A DNA stretch of 64,000 nt from Planctomycetota bacterium (GTDB lineage Bacteria; Planctomycetota; Planctomycetia; Planctomycetales; Planctomycetaceae): contig JAFEBR010001138.1 of assembly GCA_018242565.1 (NCBI GenBank), forward strand, positions 1 through 64,000, written 5' to 3'. How positions within the stretch are numbered: position 1 is the first letter of the stretch; each line of letters starts with the position of its first letter. The translations under genes were made by a program, and so were the position numbers. The notes under the pieces are model-generated. The model was given only the letters and a program-made list of their open reading frames with translations. It made no database searches and was not told where the DNA came from. Below are positions 44,907 through 54,656 of this stretch, one piece after another.

Positions 44907-45449
44907 ATGCTGCCACGACTGAGAATCTCGGGGGTCTGGCGACCGTTGGTGACCGTCGGGTTGATTGGTCTGGCCTGCCTGACAACATCTTGTGATTCGG
45001 GCCATCAGGAAGGGGTTGGCAGCCCCGCGCCCGATTTCGAATTCCAGCCGTTGGGTGGCAAAACAAAGCGCTTGTCCGACTTCCGTGGCAAGCCGGTGAT
45101 CGTGAACTTCTTCGCGACGTGGTGCGGCCCCTGCATGCAGGAACTGCCGCAACTCGACCGGAAGATTGCCCGGCCTCTCGCCGACCGCGGCCTGGTGGTG
45201 ATCGCGATCGGAATCGACCAGCGTCCCAGCGATGTCGCCGACTTTGAACGCACGAACGATTACCGTTTCCTGTTCGCCACCGATCCAGAATCGACCATCT
45301 TTCAGCAGTTCACCCGGCAGGAATCGATCCCCCAGACCTTTCTCATCAAGCCTGATGGAACGATTGGCCTGCACCTGGTGGGGTACGAGCCGAACGACCT
45401 GCAGACGCTCAAGCGGAAGGTCGAAGAGTTGCTGCCCTCGGCCAAGTGA
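44907..45449 (+). CDS. TlpA/ResA-like thioredoxin-fold protein
   Basis: The 180-residue protein has an N-terminal hydrophobic segment ending T-T-S-C (residues ~18-31), a possible but imperfect lipobox. A thioredoxin-like domain follows with P-A-P-D-F, F-F-A-T-W-C-G-P-C (active-site C-x-x-C) and I-P-Q-T-F-L-I (cis-Pro). Family members reduce or oxidise periplasmic thiols. The ATG at 44907 has GAGG 6 bp upstream. Its stop is 2 bp from the convergent channel gene. Confidence 0.92.
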   Translation: MLPRLRISGVWRPLVTVGLIGLACLTTSCDSGHQEGVGSPAPDFEFQPLGGKTKRLSDFRGKPVIVNFFATWCGPCMQELPQLDRKIARPLADRGLVVIAIGIDQRPSDVADFERTNDYRFLFATDPESTIFQQFTRQESIPQTFLIKPDGTIGLHLVGYEPNDLQTLKRKVEELLPSAK

Positions 45450-45451
45450 CG

Positions 45452-46975
45452 TCAGTCGAGACCGAACCAGCGCTTGACGACGACCAGCAAGGGCTCTTTC
45501 TGCGGCGGAGGCGCATTGGGCAGTTCGGCCAGCCGGCGATTGAGCTCCACCTGCCGGTCTTCCAGAATCTGCACGATCCGATTCAGAAAATCCGGCTGCA
45601 GCTTGAGCACCGACGTCATCGCCACCTTGTCGATCACCAGCAGTTCGCAGTCGTGCAGGGCGCGAACCGTCGCCGTCCGCCGACTCCCCTGCAGCATCGA
45701 CGTTTCCCCGAAAAAGGCCCCCGGGCCCAGATCGCGCAAATGGGCCTCCTGCGAATCGTCGGCACGAACGAGCACTGACGTTTCACCACTCAACACCACG
45801 AACATCTCGGCCCCCTCGTCCCCCTGCCGAATGATCGTTTCACCACTGATGTAACGTTTGTTCTGCGTGTCTTGCGCCAGGCGCTGCATGACGTCGCGGG
45901 GCAGTTCCCGAAACAGGGGCACGTGCGACAGCGCTTCCAGCCGCTGTGCCACCGATCGATCGGCATGGCCGCGTTCCGTTTCCGCAGAGCGTTGCTGCCA
46001 GGTGACTTCGTGGGTGGCCACCGGCATGCTGATCCCATGACGGTTGAGCGCGTACCAGATGCGATCGCGCACTCCGCCGTCGACCCCATCGCGGCGATCC
46101 ATTTCGACGGTGAAAAACCGCAGCCAGTACTCGATCCCGCGCTCGGTGAAGGAATTCGTCACGATCGACGGCGTGGGTTTATCGAGAACACCAAAACTCC
46201 CCTGAATCGCTGCCAGCACAATCCGCTGCACTTCCCGCGGCGGGACCGCGTACGAGCACACAAAATAGATTGACCGCCGTGACCAGCGGTCCGGGCGATA
46301 GAAATTGGTCAACGGCAACTCGGCCAGTTTGTTGTTGGGAATGACGACTTCCACCTCGTCGAGGGTGACCACGGTCGTGGCCCGCCAGTTACTTTCGCGC
46401 ACCTTGCCGATGTGTTCACGCTTGTCGTCAAATTGAATCCAGTCGCCAACCGAGAACGGGCGGTGAAACTGAATCGCCAATCCCGCGAAGAAGTTCCCCA
46501 GCGTGCTCTGCATGGCCAAGCCGAGCACAACCGAGATGACCGCCGACCCGGCAACGATGTTGTCGATCTTCACGCCTGCCAGCAGCAGTGCTGCATACGC
46601 CAGCGGCAGGTACACCAGCGCCATTCCCAGGTCCAGATAAATTCTGGGGAAGACGACACGGAACGCCTGCTGCACCAGGGTGGTGAACAGCACGAATGCC
46701 GAGCGCCCGATCGACGCAAACAAAAACAGCAAAGCGAAGACCGACAGCGAATGCGACAACTGCTCGTCGTCCACAAGCTCTTCGAGCAACAGCAACGAAC
46801 TGGCCAGAACCAGGTACGCAAACGGCTGCAGCACTTTGCGACGCTGCTCGCGTGGCAGCACCAGGATCAGCAGCACCAGCGTAATGCCGGCCGCGACTGC
46901 CGCCGGCCCCGCGGTTCGGGGGGCATGCTCCAGCCAGACGTTCAGATCCAAAGCCGCCGTGATTAAGTGCATCAT
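45452..46975 (-). CDS. MscS-family channel with C-terminal cyclic-nucleotide-binding domain (bCNG type)
   Basis: The 507-residue protein has four to five membrane segments (about 23-40, 51-66, 78-100, 115-133 and 140-160). An MscS pore/vestibule region starts with the Ala/Gly-rich helix I-S-V-V-L-G-L-A-M-Q-S-T-L-G-N-F-F-A-G-L. The C-terminal domain (about 345-470) has G-D-E-G-A-E-M-F-V-V-L-S-G and the phosphate-binding cassette F-G-E424-T-S-M-L-x-G-x-x-R433-T-A-T, with Glu and Arg intact. Such proteins are bacterial cyclic-nucleotide-gated channels. It is 27 bp after a cyclase gene on the same strand, so cAMP from that enzyme is the obvious ligand. Confidence 0.93.
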   Translation of the reverse strand: MMHLITAALDLNVWLEHAPRTAGPAAVAAGITLVLLILVLPREQRRKVLQPFAYLVLASSLLLLEELVDDEQLSHSLSVFALLFLFASIGRSAFVLFTTLVQQAFRVVFPRIYLDLGMALVYLPLAYAALLLAGVKIDNIVAGSAVISVVLGLAMQSTLGNFFAGLAIQFHRPFSVGDWIQFDDKREHIGKVRESNWRATTVVTLDEVEVVIPNNKLAELPLTNFYRPDRWSRRSIYFVCSYAVPPREVQRIVLAAIQGSFGVLDKPTPSIVTNSFTERGIEYWLRFFTVEMDRRDGVDGGVRDRIWYALNRHGISMPVATHEVTWQQRSAETERGHADRSVAQRLEALSHVPLFRELPRDVMQRLAQDTQNKRYISGETIIRQGDEGAEMFVVLSGETSVLVRADDSQEAHLRDLGPGAFFGETSMLQGSRRTATVRALHDCELLVIDKVAMTSVLKLQPDFLNRIVQILEDRQVELNRRLAELPNAPPPQKEPLLVVVKRWFGLD

Positions 46976-47002
46976 GTTCTCATTCCGTCGCGCCGCGGGT
47001 GG

Positions 47003-48628
47003 CTAAGAGCGAAACCCTTGAAATTGATAGCGGACAATCACCCCTTTCCCTTTGACAGGAGTGGGCTCGAGTGGAATCCCCTGAGACAGGTCAGCCACCT
47101 GCTCCCAGGCCGGGCCGCTCAGCACGATCTGTCCTTTGACTCCATGGCTTTCCATTCGCGCCGCGGTATTCACCGTGTCGCCGAACAGATCAAACAGGTA
47201 CTGCCGTCGGCCGAGGACGCCGCCAATCACGGGGCCGTAGTGAATTCCCACCCGCAGGTTCCAGCCGGCCGGCCGCGCCTGCGTCGCGGCGATCATTTCC
47301 TGACCGAACCGCAGGCAGTTGAGCACCGGGTTGTCGACCGGCGTTAACAGCCCGCAGGCCGCCATGAACGCATCGCCAATCGTCTTGATTTTCTGAATTT
47401 CATACTTGAGCGCCGCCTCTTCCCACAATTCCACCAGCAACTGCAATTGCTGAACGACATCTTCGGGTGTATGGCGCTCGCAGTACGGAGTGAAATCGAC
47501 GATGTCGGCGAACAGGACGGCCACTCCCTCGTAACGCCGCGGAATGAACGCATTCCGCTGCTTCAGTTCGGTGACGACTTCGTGCGGCAAAATCACGTGC
47601 AGCAGTTCATCGGCCCGCCGTCGCTCGACTTCGATCTGCTCCAGATGTTCGATCTCACGCTCTCGCAGACGGCGTTTTTCCAGGCACGCGCCGATCCGCG
47701 CCTTGAGGACGACCGAGTTGTAGGGGCGGTTCAGGTAGTCTTCTGCCCCCAGCTTGATACAGCCAGCGACGTAATTGATTTCATTGAGCGCCGAAATCAT
47801 GATCACCGAGATTTCGCGCAGTCGCGGATCGGCCTTGAGATGCACGAGCAATTCAAACCCATCCATTTCGGGCATGACCAGGTCGAGCAGCACGATATCA
47901 AACGCTTCCCGGGCCAGTCGGTCGAGGGCCTGGCGGCCGTCGGCCGCTTCGACCACCTGATGCCCCTGCGATTCCAGCAGACGTTTGAGAATATCGCGGT
48001 TGATGTCATTGTCATCGACCACGAGCAGCTTTCCGGTTTCTCCGACATCGCTGGCCTGCTGCTGAGCCACCCGGTTCACGAGACTCTCGAGCTTGGTGAA
48101 ATCCAAAGCCCGGGGGACCAGCAACCCCGACTCTCCCTCGCGCGAGTTCATCACAGTGTCGATCAATTCCAGACACCGCCGGCCCATGTCGCGCAGCAGT
48201 TCCAGATCAGAAGCAAACCCTGCCAGCAGCCCCCCCGAGGCATCCTCCAGCCACATCTCGGAATAATTGATCACGGGGTTCAGGCGATTGCGCATGTCGT
48301 GGCGCATGCGTGAGCGGACCGCCGGCCAATCCGCCGCAGTCCGCACCGCGTCCCACTGCTCGGGACTCAACAAACGGTCGATCAGCGATCGCAATTCCAA
48401 TGCCGAGCCATTCAGACGGCGGATATCATCTACGAAATGGTGATCCTGCGCAGCGCGGCTGTCTCCCAGAATGCGGTCTGAGACGTCGATGATCGCCTGC
48501 ACGGGGGTCAGCAGATCGCTGCGCCTTGTCGCCAGCAGGGCATGCCGCACGAGCGCCTGCTTCGTCGTTTCCGACTCAATCGGCAACGATTCGCCGGCCC
48601 CAGGTTGTGTCTTCTCGGCGTCCGTCAC
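47003..48628 (-). CDS. DHp-receiver-class III adenylate cyclase
   Basis: The 541-residue cytosolic protein starts with GTG in an overlap (GTGA) with the previous gene's stop. Residues ~95-165 are a HisKA-like dimerisation segment with H110 (R-H-D-M-R-N-R-L-N-P) but no ATPase domain follows. A receiver (200-315) has D205, D206 and phosphoacceptor D249, but the usual Lys is R301 (N-R-P). The cyclase domain (365-535) has metal ligands D375 (F-A-D-I-V-D) and D419, and adenine-specific K415 and D480 (F-D-L-F-G-D). N487 and R491 are also intact, as needed for an active homodimeric adenylate cyclase. Confidence 0.93.
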   Translation of the reverse strand: MTDAEKTQPGAGESLPIESETTKQALVRHALLATRRSDLLTPVQAIIDVSDRILGDSRAAQDHHFVDDIRRLNGSALELRSLIDRLLSPEQWDAVRTAADWPAVRSRMRHDMRNRLNPVINYSEMWLEDASGGLLAGFASDLELLRDMGRRCLELIDTVMNSREGESGLLVPRALDFTKLESLVNRVAQQQASDVGETGKLLVVDDNDINRDILKRLLESQGHQVVEAADGRQALDRLAREAFDIVLLDLVMPEMDGFELLVHLKADPRLREISVIMISALNEINYVAGCIKLGAEDYLNRPYNSVVLKARIGACLEKRRLREREIEHLEQIEVERRRADELLHVILPHEVVTELKQRNAFIPRRYEGVAVLFADIVDFTPYCERHTPEDVVQQLQLLVELWEEAALKYEIQKIKTIGDAFMAACGLLTPVDNPVLNCLRFGQEMIAATQARPAGWNLRVGIHYGPVIGGVLGRRQYLFDLFGDTVNTAARMESHGVKGQIVLSGPAWEQVADLSQGIPLEPTPVKGKGVIVRYQFQGFRS

Positions 48629-49002
48629 GACGGGGCCTTCTGATTCAGAAGGGTCTGCATCTTTTCGAGCAACACGGGGAAATCAATGGGCTTGGTCGCG
48701 TAGTCATTGCACCCCGCTTCGAGAACTTTGTCACGATCGCCGTCCATGGCCAGTGCGGTCAGTGCAATCACGGGAATGGCCTGTGTCGCCGGATCGGCTT
48801 TCAGACTGCGCGTCGCCTGCAGGCCATCCAGCACCGGCATCATGACATCCATCAGCACCAGGTCCGGACGCACTTCGCGAGTCTTTGCGCACGCCTCGGC
48901 GCCATCAACAGCCGTCAGCACTTCGTAGCCTCGCTTCTGCAGGCGTCGCTGCAGAAAGTCGCGGTTCATTTCCTCGTCATCGACCAGCAGAATTCGAGCC
49001 AT
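48625..49002 (-). CDS. single-domain response regulator
   Basis: The 125-residue protein consists of one receiver domain with all conserved residues: D8 and D9, phosphoacceptor D52 (L-M-D-V-M-M-P), T82 and K104 (T-K-P). It has no output domain, as in CheY/Spo0F-type relays. The ATG at 49002 lies 10 bp after the hybrid kinase stop; a GTG at 49011 is an alternative. Its stop overlaps the cyclase GTG by 4 bp. It is likely a phosphate shuttle between the kinase and the cyclase receiver. Confidence 0.94.
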   Translation of the reverse strand: MARILLVDDEEMNRDFLQRRLQKRGYEVLTAVDGAEACAKTREVRPDLVLMDVMMPVLDGLQATRSLKADPATQAIPVIALTALAMDGDRDKVLEAGCNDYATKPIDFPVLLEKMQTLLNQKAPS

Positions 49003-49012
49003 GATCTGCACA

Positions 49013-51985
49013 CTACTTCTCTTTTTTAATCAGGTTCCGGACGTGATCCACCAATTGCTCACGCGTGTATGTCCCCTTCTGCAGTACCAGATGCTGACTG
49101 CCATCGAGCAACTGCCGCTCGGGCGTGGTGAGATCTTTCGTGGTCACGATCAGAATCACCGGAACTTCCTGCAGTCGTCCATCGGATTTCAAGGCGGTCA
49201 GAAAATCCCAGCCATTCATGCCCGGCATGACGACATCCAGGGCAATCACGGCAGGGTGGACCTGTTGTGCCAGCCGCAGCCCCTCTTCGCCACTGCTGGC
49301 CGTTACCGCCAGGAACCCCTCTCGTTCAAATTGCCGCTGCAACAACTCCCGTGCATCGGGATCATCGTCGATGACCAGTACCGTCAGACGAGGCGGACCG
49401 GAATGTGTCGAGCCTGTGGTCCGCGCGGCGACATCAGCAGCCGACTCGGCGAGCGCCCGCCCGTTGACCGGCAAACGGACGGTAAAGGTCGAACCCTGCT
49501 GAAAGGTACTCTCGACGAAAATCTCGCCCCCCATCATCTCGCAGAAGCGCTTGCAGATGGCCAGCCCTAACCCCGTACCTCCGAATTTGCGCGTGGTCGA
49601 GGCATCCGCCTGACTGAAATTCTGGAACAGCCTCTGCATCTGTTCGGGAGTCATGCCGACCCCCGTGTCACGAACTCGAAACACGATGAAATTCTCGCCC
49701 GAGGCTGATTCGATCGCGGCGGTCAATTCGATCTCGCCATGGTCGGTGAATTTCGCGGAATTACTCAGCAGGTTCAGCAGAATCTGGCGCACCCGTGTGC
49801 GATCGGCCCGAATCACCGTGACCTCGTCAGCGCACGACCAGCGCAAGCGGTTTTCGTTTTTGCGAACCATGGGCTCGACCGTCCCCACGACCGATTCGAG
49901 CAGCGGCTTGACTTCGAACGTGTCGAAGAACAGTTCCATCTTGCCCGCTTCGACCTTCGACAGGTCGAGAATGTCGTTGATCAACCCCAGCAGATGTCGC
50001 CCCGAATCGATGATCTTCTTCAAGTCGGGGATATGCGTCTCGGCGGGTGAATCGGTAATTTCCTCGACGAGTAATTCGCCATACCCGATGATGGCATTCA
50101 GCGGTGTCCGCAGTTCATGACTCATCTGCGCCAGAAACGCGCTCTTGGCCCGGCTCGCCTCGAGCGCGGCATCGCGGGCCGATTCGAGATCGGCATTGGC
50201 GCGAGTGAGTTCGCCCGTCCGTTGCTGGACGCGAATATCGAGCAAGTCACGTTCACGCTTCAGATCTTCGTTTAAGCCGCGGATCTTCTTCTGCTCTTCC
50301 TGCAGCGCCCGGCTGCGTTCGCGCAGATGTTCGACCATCACCTGAAACGACCGCGCCAGCTCGCCCACTTCACCCCGGTCGTTGACCGGCAATGCGAGTT
50401 CAAATTCGCCATTGGCGAGTCGCTGCGTCGACGCAATGATCTTGTTCAACGGCCGCGTGATGATTTGCGAAAACAACACCGCCAGCACTCCCGCACCGAG
50501 GCTGCACGCAATCGCCCCCACGCGGATCCAGAACATTTCCGCTTCGACATCCGAGGCGATTTCCTGGTACGACACCGCCACCACCATATCGAGAAACCGG
50601 TCGCGATGATTCGGCTCGTACGCCAGCCGTATAAAGTGCAACGCAAACGATTCCAATCGCACGGGGGATTCCCACGCCAGCGATTCGTTGATTCCCGCCT
50701 CGCGCAGTTGGCTGGCGATCTCCCGCTCCAGTACGTGCAGGTCCTGACGATTCGCCGAGTCGCTCCGAATCTTGAATCGTCGGATATCCCGACTGGGCAG
50801 GCTGACCTTGTATTGGGGATGGCGGATGAGATACCCGTTCAGGCGGTCGAGCAGTTTCTTTCGCAGCACCCGTTTCGATTCCAGATTCACATCGTGAGGC
50901 TCAGGATCGAAAATCGACACAATCCGGCTGGAGACACCCAGACCGCGGGTGAAACCGAACCAGGCCTGCATTGATTGCAGCTCTTTGTCACGGACGGTAT
51001 GCCCCAATTCCTGTTCCGTGCGAATATCAGGCGAATCGGCCGCCTTCTCCATCAACTGCTCGAGTTCCATGAGGCAGCTTTGCACCGTGGGGTCTGCCTG
51101 CAGCAAGGATTTCTCGGGTTCGTCTTCCCACCGCTTCGTCAGGTCGGCAATCCGCAGGGGGTCCGGATGCTGCAGAAACCGCCGATCTTGATCGACGAGG
51201 TACAAGATATGTCGCGGGGACGGCGTGGTCTGCTCGTCGTTGCTGAGATCAGAATCCAGTTCGCTGAAATGCGCCGTAACGAACAGCAAAAACCCCGGCT
51301 CGGCGGGCGCTTCCGGGGTGGCTTCCACCGGCCCCCGAATGACCGCGCCTGCCTGCAGAATCAGCTTGCGGCCATCGACCGGAACCGTGTCGAATTCTTC
51401 CGTCGCCAGTTCATCCGCATATTCGGGGTCAGCCTCTTTCAGTTCGTCGAGCGTGCGGTACGTGACGTTGGCCTGGGTGAACTTCGATAACTGCCCCTGG
51501 AGCGCGGGGGCCAAGGCCAGCGAGCGCAGGAAGTCCTCCTGCCCCACGGGCGTATCCACCGAGCGCACAATGCGTCGGCTCAGCCGGGCCACCGTCTGCG
51601 ACAATCCGGGGTCCTCTGCCTCGTTCCACGTCCGAATCTCGACCTGCAGGAAGTCGCGGTGACGGATCATCAATCCCACCAGCAGATCCCGCAGGTTGGG
51701 AGGCAGCGAGTCGATCTCGCGCCCCGCTTCCAGACTCTCGAGCAGTTCTTCAAATCCCCCCAGTCGGATGATCTCCGAACGATCCGACAGGTCTTCGCGG
51801 ACTTCATCCGTATTGCGCAGTATCCTCTGAGCCGACAGATTCGTCTCATCCACCAGATCGACCACTTCATGATCGACCACGTGAAAGGCGCAATAGCGCA
51901 TGACGCGCTCGGCCAGAAACCACGAGGCCAGAAGCACCATCGTGCAGGTCAGCAGACTGATCTTGGTGCCGATGCGAAATTTCAT
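49013..51985 (-). CDS. membrane-bound hybrid sensor histidine kinase
   Basis: The 990-residue protein has TM1 (about 8-25), a large extracytoplasmic sensor region (about 26-485) without a recognisable domain, TM2 (486-507) and HAMP (508-560). A coiled coil (560-612) and HisKA follow, with H623 in S-H-E-L-R-T-P-L. The HATPase has N742, D-T-G-V-G-M at 773-778 and G-T-G-L-G-L. The C-terminal receiver has phosphoacceptor D917 and K970. I start at the ATG at 51985, directly before TM1. It lies 10 bp after the carbonic anhydrase gene and 10 bp before the response regulator. Confidence 0.95.
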   Translation of the reverse strand: MKFRIGTKISLLTCTMVLLASWFLAERVMRYCAFHVVDHEVVDLVDETNLSAQRILRNTDEVREDLSDRSEIIRLGGFEELLESLEAGREIDSLPPNLRDLLVGLMIRHRDFLQVEIRTWNEAEDPGLSQTVARLSRRIVRSVDTPVGQEDFLRSLALAPALQGQLSKFTQANVTYRTLDELKEADPEYADELATEEFDTVPVDGRKLILQAGAVIRGPVEATPEAPAEPGFLLFVTAHFSELDSDLSNDEQTTPSPRHILYLVDQDRRFLQHPDPLRIADLTKRWEDEPEKSLLQADPTVQSCLMELEQLMEKAADSPDIRTEQELGHTVRDKELQSMQAWFGFTRGLGVSSRIVSIFDPEPHDVNLESKRVLRKKLLDRLNGYLIRHPQYKVSLPSRDIRRFKIRSDSANRQDLHVLEREIASQLREAGINESLAWESPVRLESFALHFIRLAYEPNHRDRFLDMVVAVSYQEIASDVEAEMFWIRVGAIACSLGAGVLAVLFSQIITRPLNKIIASTQRLANGEFELALPVNDRGEVGELARSFQVMVEHLRERSRALQEEQKKIRGLNEDLKRERDLLDIRVQQRTGELTRANADLESARDAALEASRAKSAFLAQMSHELRTPLNAIIGYGELLVEEITDSPAETHIPDLKKIIDSGRHLLGLINDILDLSKVEAGKMELFFDTFEVKPLLESVVGTVEPMVRKNENRLRWSCADEVTVIRADRTRVRQILLNLLSNSAKFTDHGEIELTAAIESASGENFIVFRVRDTGVGMTPEQMQRLFQNFSQADASTTRKFGGTGLGLAICKRFCEMMGGEIFVESTFQQGSTFTVRLPVNGRALAESAADVAARTTGSTHSGPPRLTVLVIDDDPDARELLQRQFEREGFLAVTASSGEEGLRLAQQVHPAVIALDVVMPGMNGWDFLTALKSDGRLQEVPVILIVTTKDLTTPERQLLDGSQHLVLQKGTYTREQLVDHVRNLIKKEK

Positions 51986-51995
51986 GCGGGTCGGG

Positions 51996-52607
51996 CTACG
52001 CCGAAGGTGCCTGAGAGGTCGCGTTGCCGTCGACGACGACTTCGATTTTCCCGGTATCGACCGAGTACAACCAGCCATGGACCCGCGGCAGCCCGGTCTT
52101 TTTGCGATGCCGCTTGATGAACCCGATACTGGTCAAGTGCTTGATCTGCAAACGGATATTTTCGCGGGTCAGGACTTCCAGTTTCTGCTCCCGATCGAGT
52201 CCCTGCTCGGCGGCAATGCGATCCGTCCGTTCCTTGGCTCCCTGGGCGATCAATAACCAGTCCGCGATATAATCTTCGCTGACCCCTTCTTCAATCGCCA
52301 TGATGCCGCCACACTTCGTGTGGCCGCAGATGATGATATCGGGGATTTTCAGATACACAACCGCGTACTGAATCAACGAGGCCACATTGACATCGTTGAA
52401 GGCCACGATGTTGGCGACATTGCGGTGGACAAAAATCGTCCCCGGCTTGCTGGCCGTAATCACATCTTCAGAGACACGCGAATCGGAACAGCCGATCCAG
52501 AGAATCTTGGGCGACTGGGCCGCGGCGATCGTCTGATAGTAGCCAAGATTATTGTTGAACTCCGACTCAACAAATCGTTGATTTCCGTGCAATAATTCAT
52601 CGATCAT
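51996..52607 (-). CDS. can: beta-class carbonic anhydrase
   Basis: The 203-residue enzyme interconverts CO2 and bicarbonate. Zinc ligands and catalytic dyad are visible: C40, D42 and R44 in C-S-D-S-R, H96 in G-H-T-K-C and C99. The C-terminal V-H-G-W-L-Y is typical of plant-type beta-CAs such as E. coli Can. There is no signal peptide, so it is cytosolic. The ATG at 52607 follows GGAGGG at good spacing. It is the first gene of the five-gene signalling cluster. Confidence 0.95.
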   Translation of the reverse strand: MIDELLHGNQRFVESEFNNNLGYYQTIAAAQSPKILWIGCSDSRVSEDVITASKPGTIFVHRNVANIVAFNDVNVASLIQYAVVYLKIPDIIICGHTKCGGIMAIEEGVSEDYIADWLLIAQGAKERTDRIAAEQGLDREQKLEVLTRENIRLQIKHLTSIGFIKRHRKKTGLPRVHGWLYSVDTGKIEVVVDGNATSQAPSA

Positions 52608-53158
52608 GTAGACACCCTCCCTGGTTCTGGTGACGGCCGGCCAGCGCACCGTCTGTATGAATTTCGCGCAGCCAGAGCACCCCGCCCCGGCCAGTGTTTC
52701 TCCGCACCTTTGGCTTCCGCCGACTTTCGACAGCCTGTCTTGTCTTAAACCCTACGTACCCCGGGTATGGTTTTCAAGAGAAATCTGAAGATCTCGTAAT
52801 CTTCGGGCAGGCTCCTCTGAGGAATTCCCTGCCGATATTTCACAGCCCCGCACCACCGAACGAACGGGATCCCGGGGATCGACCGAGTGAGCAGGCGGCC
52901 CGGCCCACTTCGGTTTCACGATCGGCCCCGCATACACGACCTGAAAACGGCTTCCCCCGACCCGGCGATTCCACTGGAGAAAGCTTGGCGCGGCCGTCGA
53001 CATAGATTTATAATCAAAGTTTGATGCGATCTGGCTTTTGGCCCCTTCGCTCACCAGACTTCGTCCTCCTCAGACAGGTCTGAACGATCCCGCCCCCCAG
53101 AAATCAGTGCCTCACCGACGATCCACACCTGACGGCAGCCTCGCCCCGGAGATCCCTC
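52608..53158. other. 551-bp divergent intergenic region, carbonic anhydrase / DUF1501
   Basis: No credible gene is found on either strand. It must contain promoters for both directions. The rightward promoter at 52985-53014 is clear; I could not identify a convincing leftward promoter for the carbonic anhydrase cluster. Confidence 0.5.
52985..53014 (+). promoter_or_regulatory. sigma-70-type promoter of the DUF1501 pair
   Basis: TTGGCG (52985-52990), 18 bp, and a perfect TATAAT (53009-53014). The predicted start near 53021 leaves a leader of about 138 nt before the ATG at 53159. Confidence 0.6.
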
Positions 53159-54484
53159 ATGCTCCCCATCGATAGTGGAATGACCAGAAACTGCGAAGGC
53201 GTCGATCGCCGCGATTTTCTGAAAATTGGCAGCCTGGGCGGACTGGGTTTGAGCCTGCCATTTCTGCTGCAGCACCAACAGGCTCTCGCCAAAGAGGGCA
53301 AATCGACGAAAGACGTCAACTGCATCTTTGTCTGGACACTAGGCGGGACCAGCCACCACGACACACTCGATCCCAAGCCCCAGGCCGCCGATAACGTACG
53401 CGGCCCCCTGGGAGTCATCGACACCGCCGTTCCGGGAGTCCAGTTCACTGAACTCTGCCCGCGTCTGGCGACCGAATTGAACCGGTACTCAGTGCTGCGC
53501 AGTTGGAATCCCAAGAACGCCAGCCACGGATTCGCCGACCAGTACTGTATGTCCGGCCGGCTTCCGAATCCCGCCTTCACCTACCCCTGCGTGGGTTCGG
53601 TGATCAGCCAGCAACAAGGGTTCAAGTCGGCTCTGCCCCCGTTTGTCCAACTGGGCGCCTATGTCGACCGCACCTTCAATGGAGGCACTTCGGGCTTTCT
53701 GGGACTCGAACATGGTCCGTTCGAGATTGCCGCCGAGGCCAATGTCGACAAATTCAGCGTCCGCGACATCACACCCCCGCTCAACATCGAGATGTCGCGC
53801 GTCGACCGCCGCAAAAGCATGCTCGCCTCGATCGATGCCCTGCAGCGCACTGCCGAATTGCAGCCTCAGGCCTACGACGCACTCGACGAACACTACAAGA
53901 CGGCGATCAAGATGATTACCGCACCCGAGACCAAACGTGCCTTCGATATCGGCAGTGAAGACCCGCGTCTGCGCGACCGCTATGGCCGAACCCCGTTTGG
54001 ACAGCGCTTGCTGTTGTCGCGACGCCTCATCGAAGCGGGCGTCCGCTTCGTGACCGTCAGCGATCCCTCCTGGGATAATCACCAAGACTGTTTCAACGCC
54101 TTGAAAACCAGTCGTATGCCTCCGGTGGACCAGGCGCTTCCTGAATTGCTGATCGACCTCGAACAGCGCGGCCTGCTCGATTCCACACTCGTCGTCTGGA
54201 TGACCGATTTCGGTCGCACGCCCAAGATCAATTCCGCCAGCGGTCGCGACCACTGGGCTTCAGCCGGTTTCGTCGTGATGGCCGGCGCCGGTGTCCCCGG
54301 CGGTTTGGTGCTGGGCGCCACCGATGCCGAGGGGGGATTCCCGTCGAACAACGAGTATCACACCGAACATGTGATGGCGACCATCTATCACAAACTGGGA
54401 CTGCCGATCGACCTGACGCTGACCGCCACCGATGGCCGGCCTGTCCGTCTGATCGAAGGCGAACCCGTTCGCGAGTGGATCTAA
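53159..54484 (+). CDS. DUF1501 protein with twin-arginine signal
   Basis: The 441-residue protein begins with a Tat motif (D-R-R-D-F-L-K-I-G) and hydrophobic region to about residue 40. The body is the DUF1501 alkaline-phosphatase-like fold, with W-T-L-G-G-T-S-H-H-D-T-L-D-P-K near the start. Other motifs are G-S-V-I-S-Q-Q-Q-G and F-G-R-T-P-K-I-N-x-x-x-G-R-D-H-W near the end. It is exported folded, perhaps a sulfatase-like hydrolase; substrate unknown. GGAGA lies upstream of the ATG. A close paralogue of the same length follows at 54657. Confidence 0.94.
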   Translation: MLPIDSGMTRNCEGVDRRDFLKIGSLGGLGLSLPFLLQHQQALAKEGKSTKDVNCIFVWTLGGTSHHDTLDPKPQAADNVRGPLGVIDTAVPGVQFTELCPRLATELNRYSVLRSWNPKNASHGFADQYCMSGRLPNPAFTYPCVGSVISQQQGFKSALPPFVQLGAYVDRTFNGGTSGFLGLEHGPFEIAAEANVDKFSVRDITPPLNIEMSRVDRRKSMLASIDALQRTAELQPQAYDALDEHYKTAIKMITAPETKRAFDIGSEDPRLRDRYGRTPFGQRLLLSRRLIEAGVRFVTVSDPSWDNHQDCFNALKTSRMPPVDQALPELLIDLEQRGLLDSTLVVWMTDFGRTPKINSASGRDHWASAGFVVMAGAGVPGGLVLGATDAEGGFPSNNEYHTEHVMATIYHKLGLPIDLTLTATDGRPVRLIEGEPVREWI

Positions 54485-54656
54485 ACCCGCGCGGGAACGG
54501 TCGACAACGCGTGGGCCCGACGACCACGGGCGTGCGTGAGACTTCCAAAGGATTGACAGCGTGCAAACGTCACGGATGAATCGGCGATGATGGCAATTTG
54601 AGTTGGGTTGGCCCGATTCAGACCGGGCCGCCGGCGAATTCCTGTGGGAGCAGACC

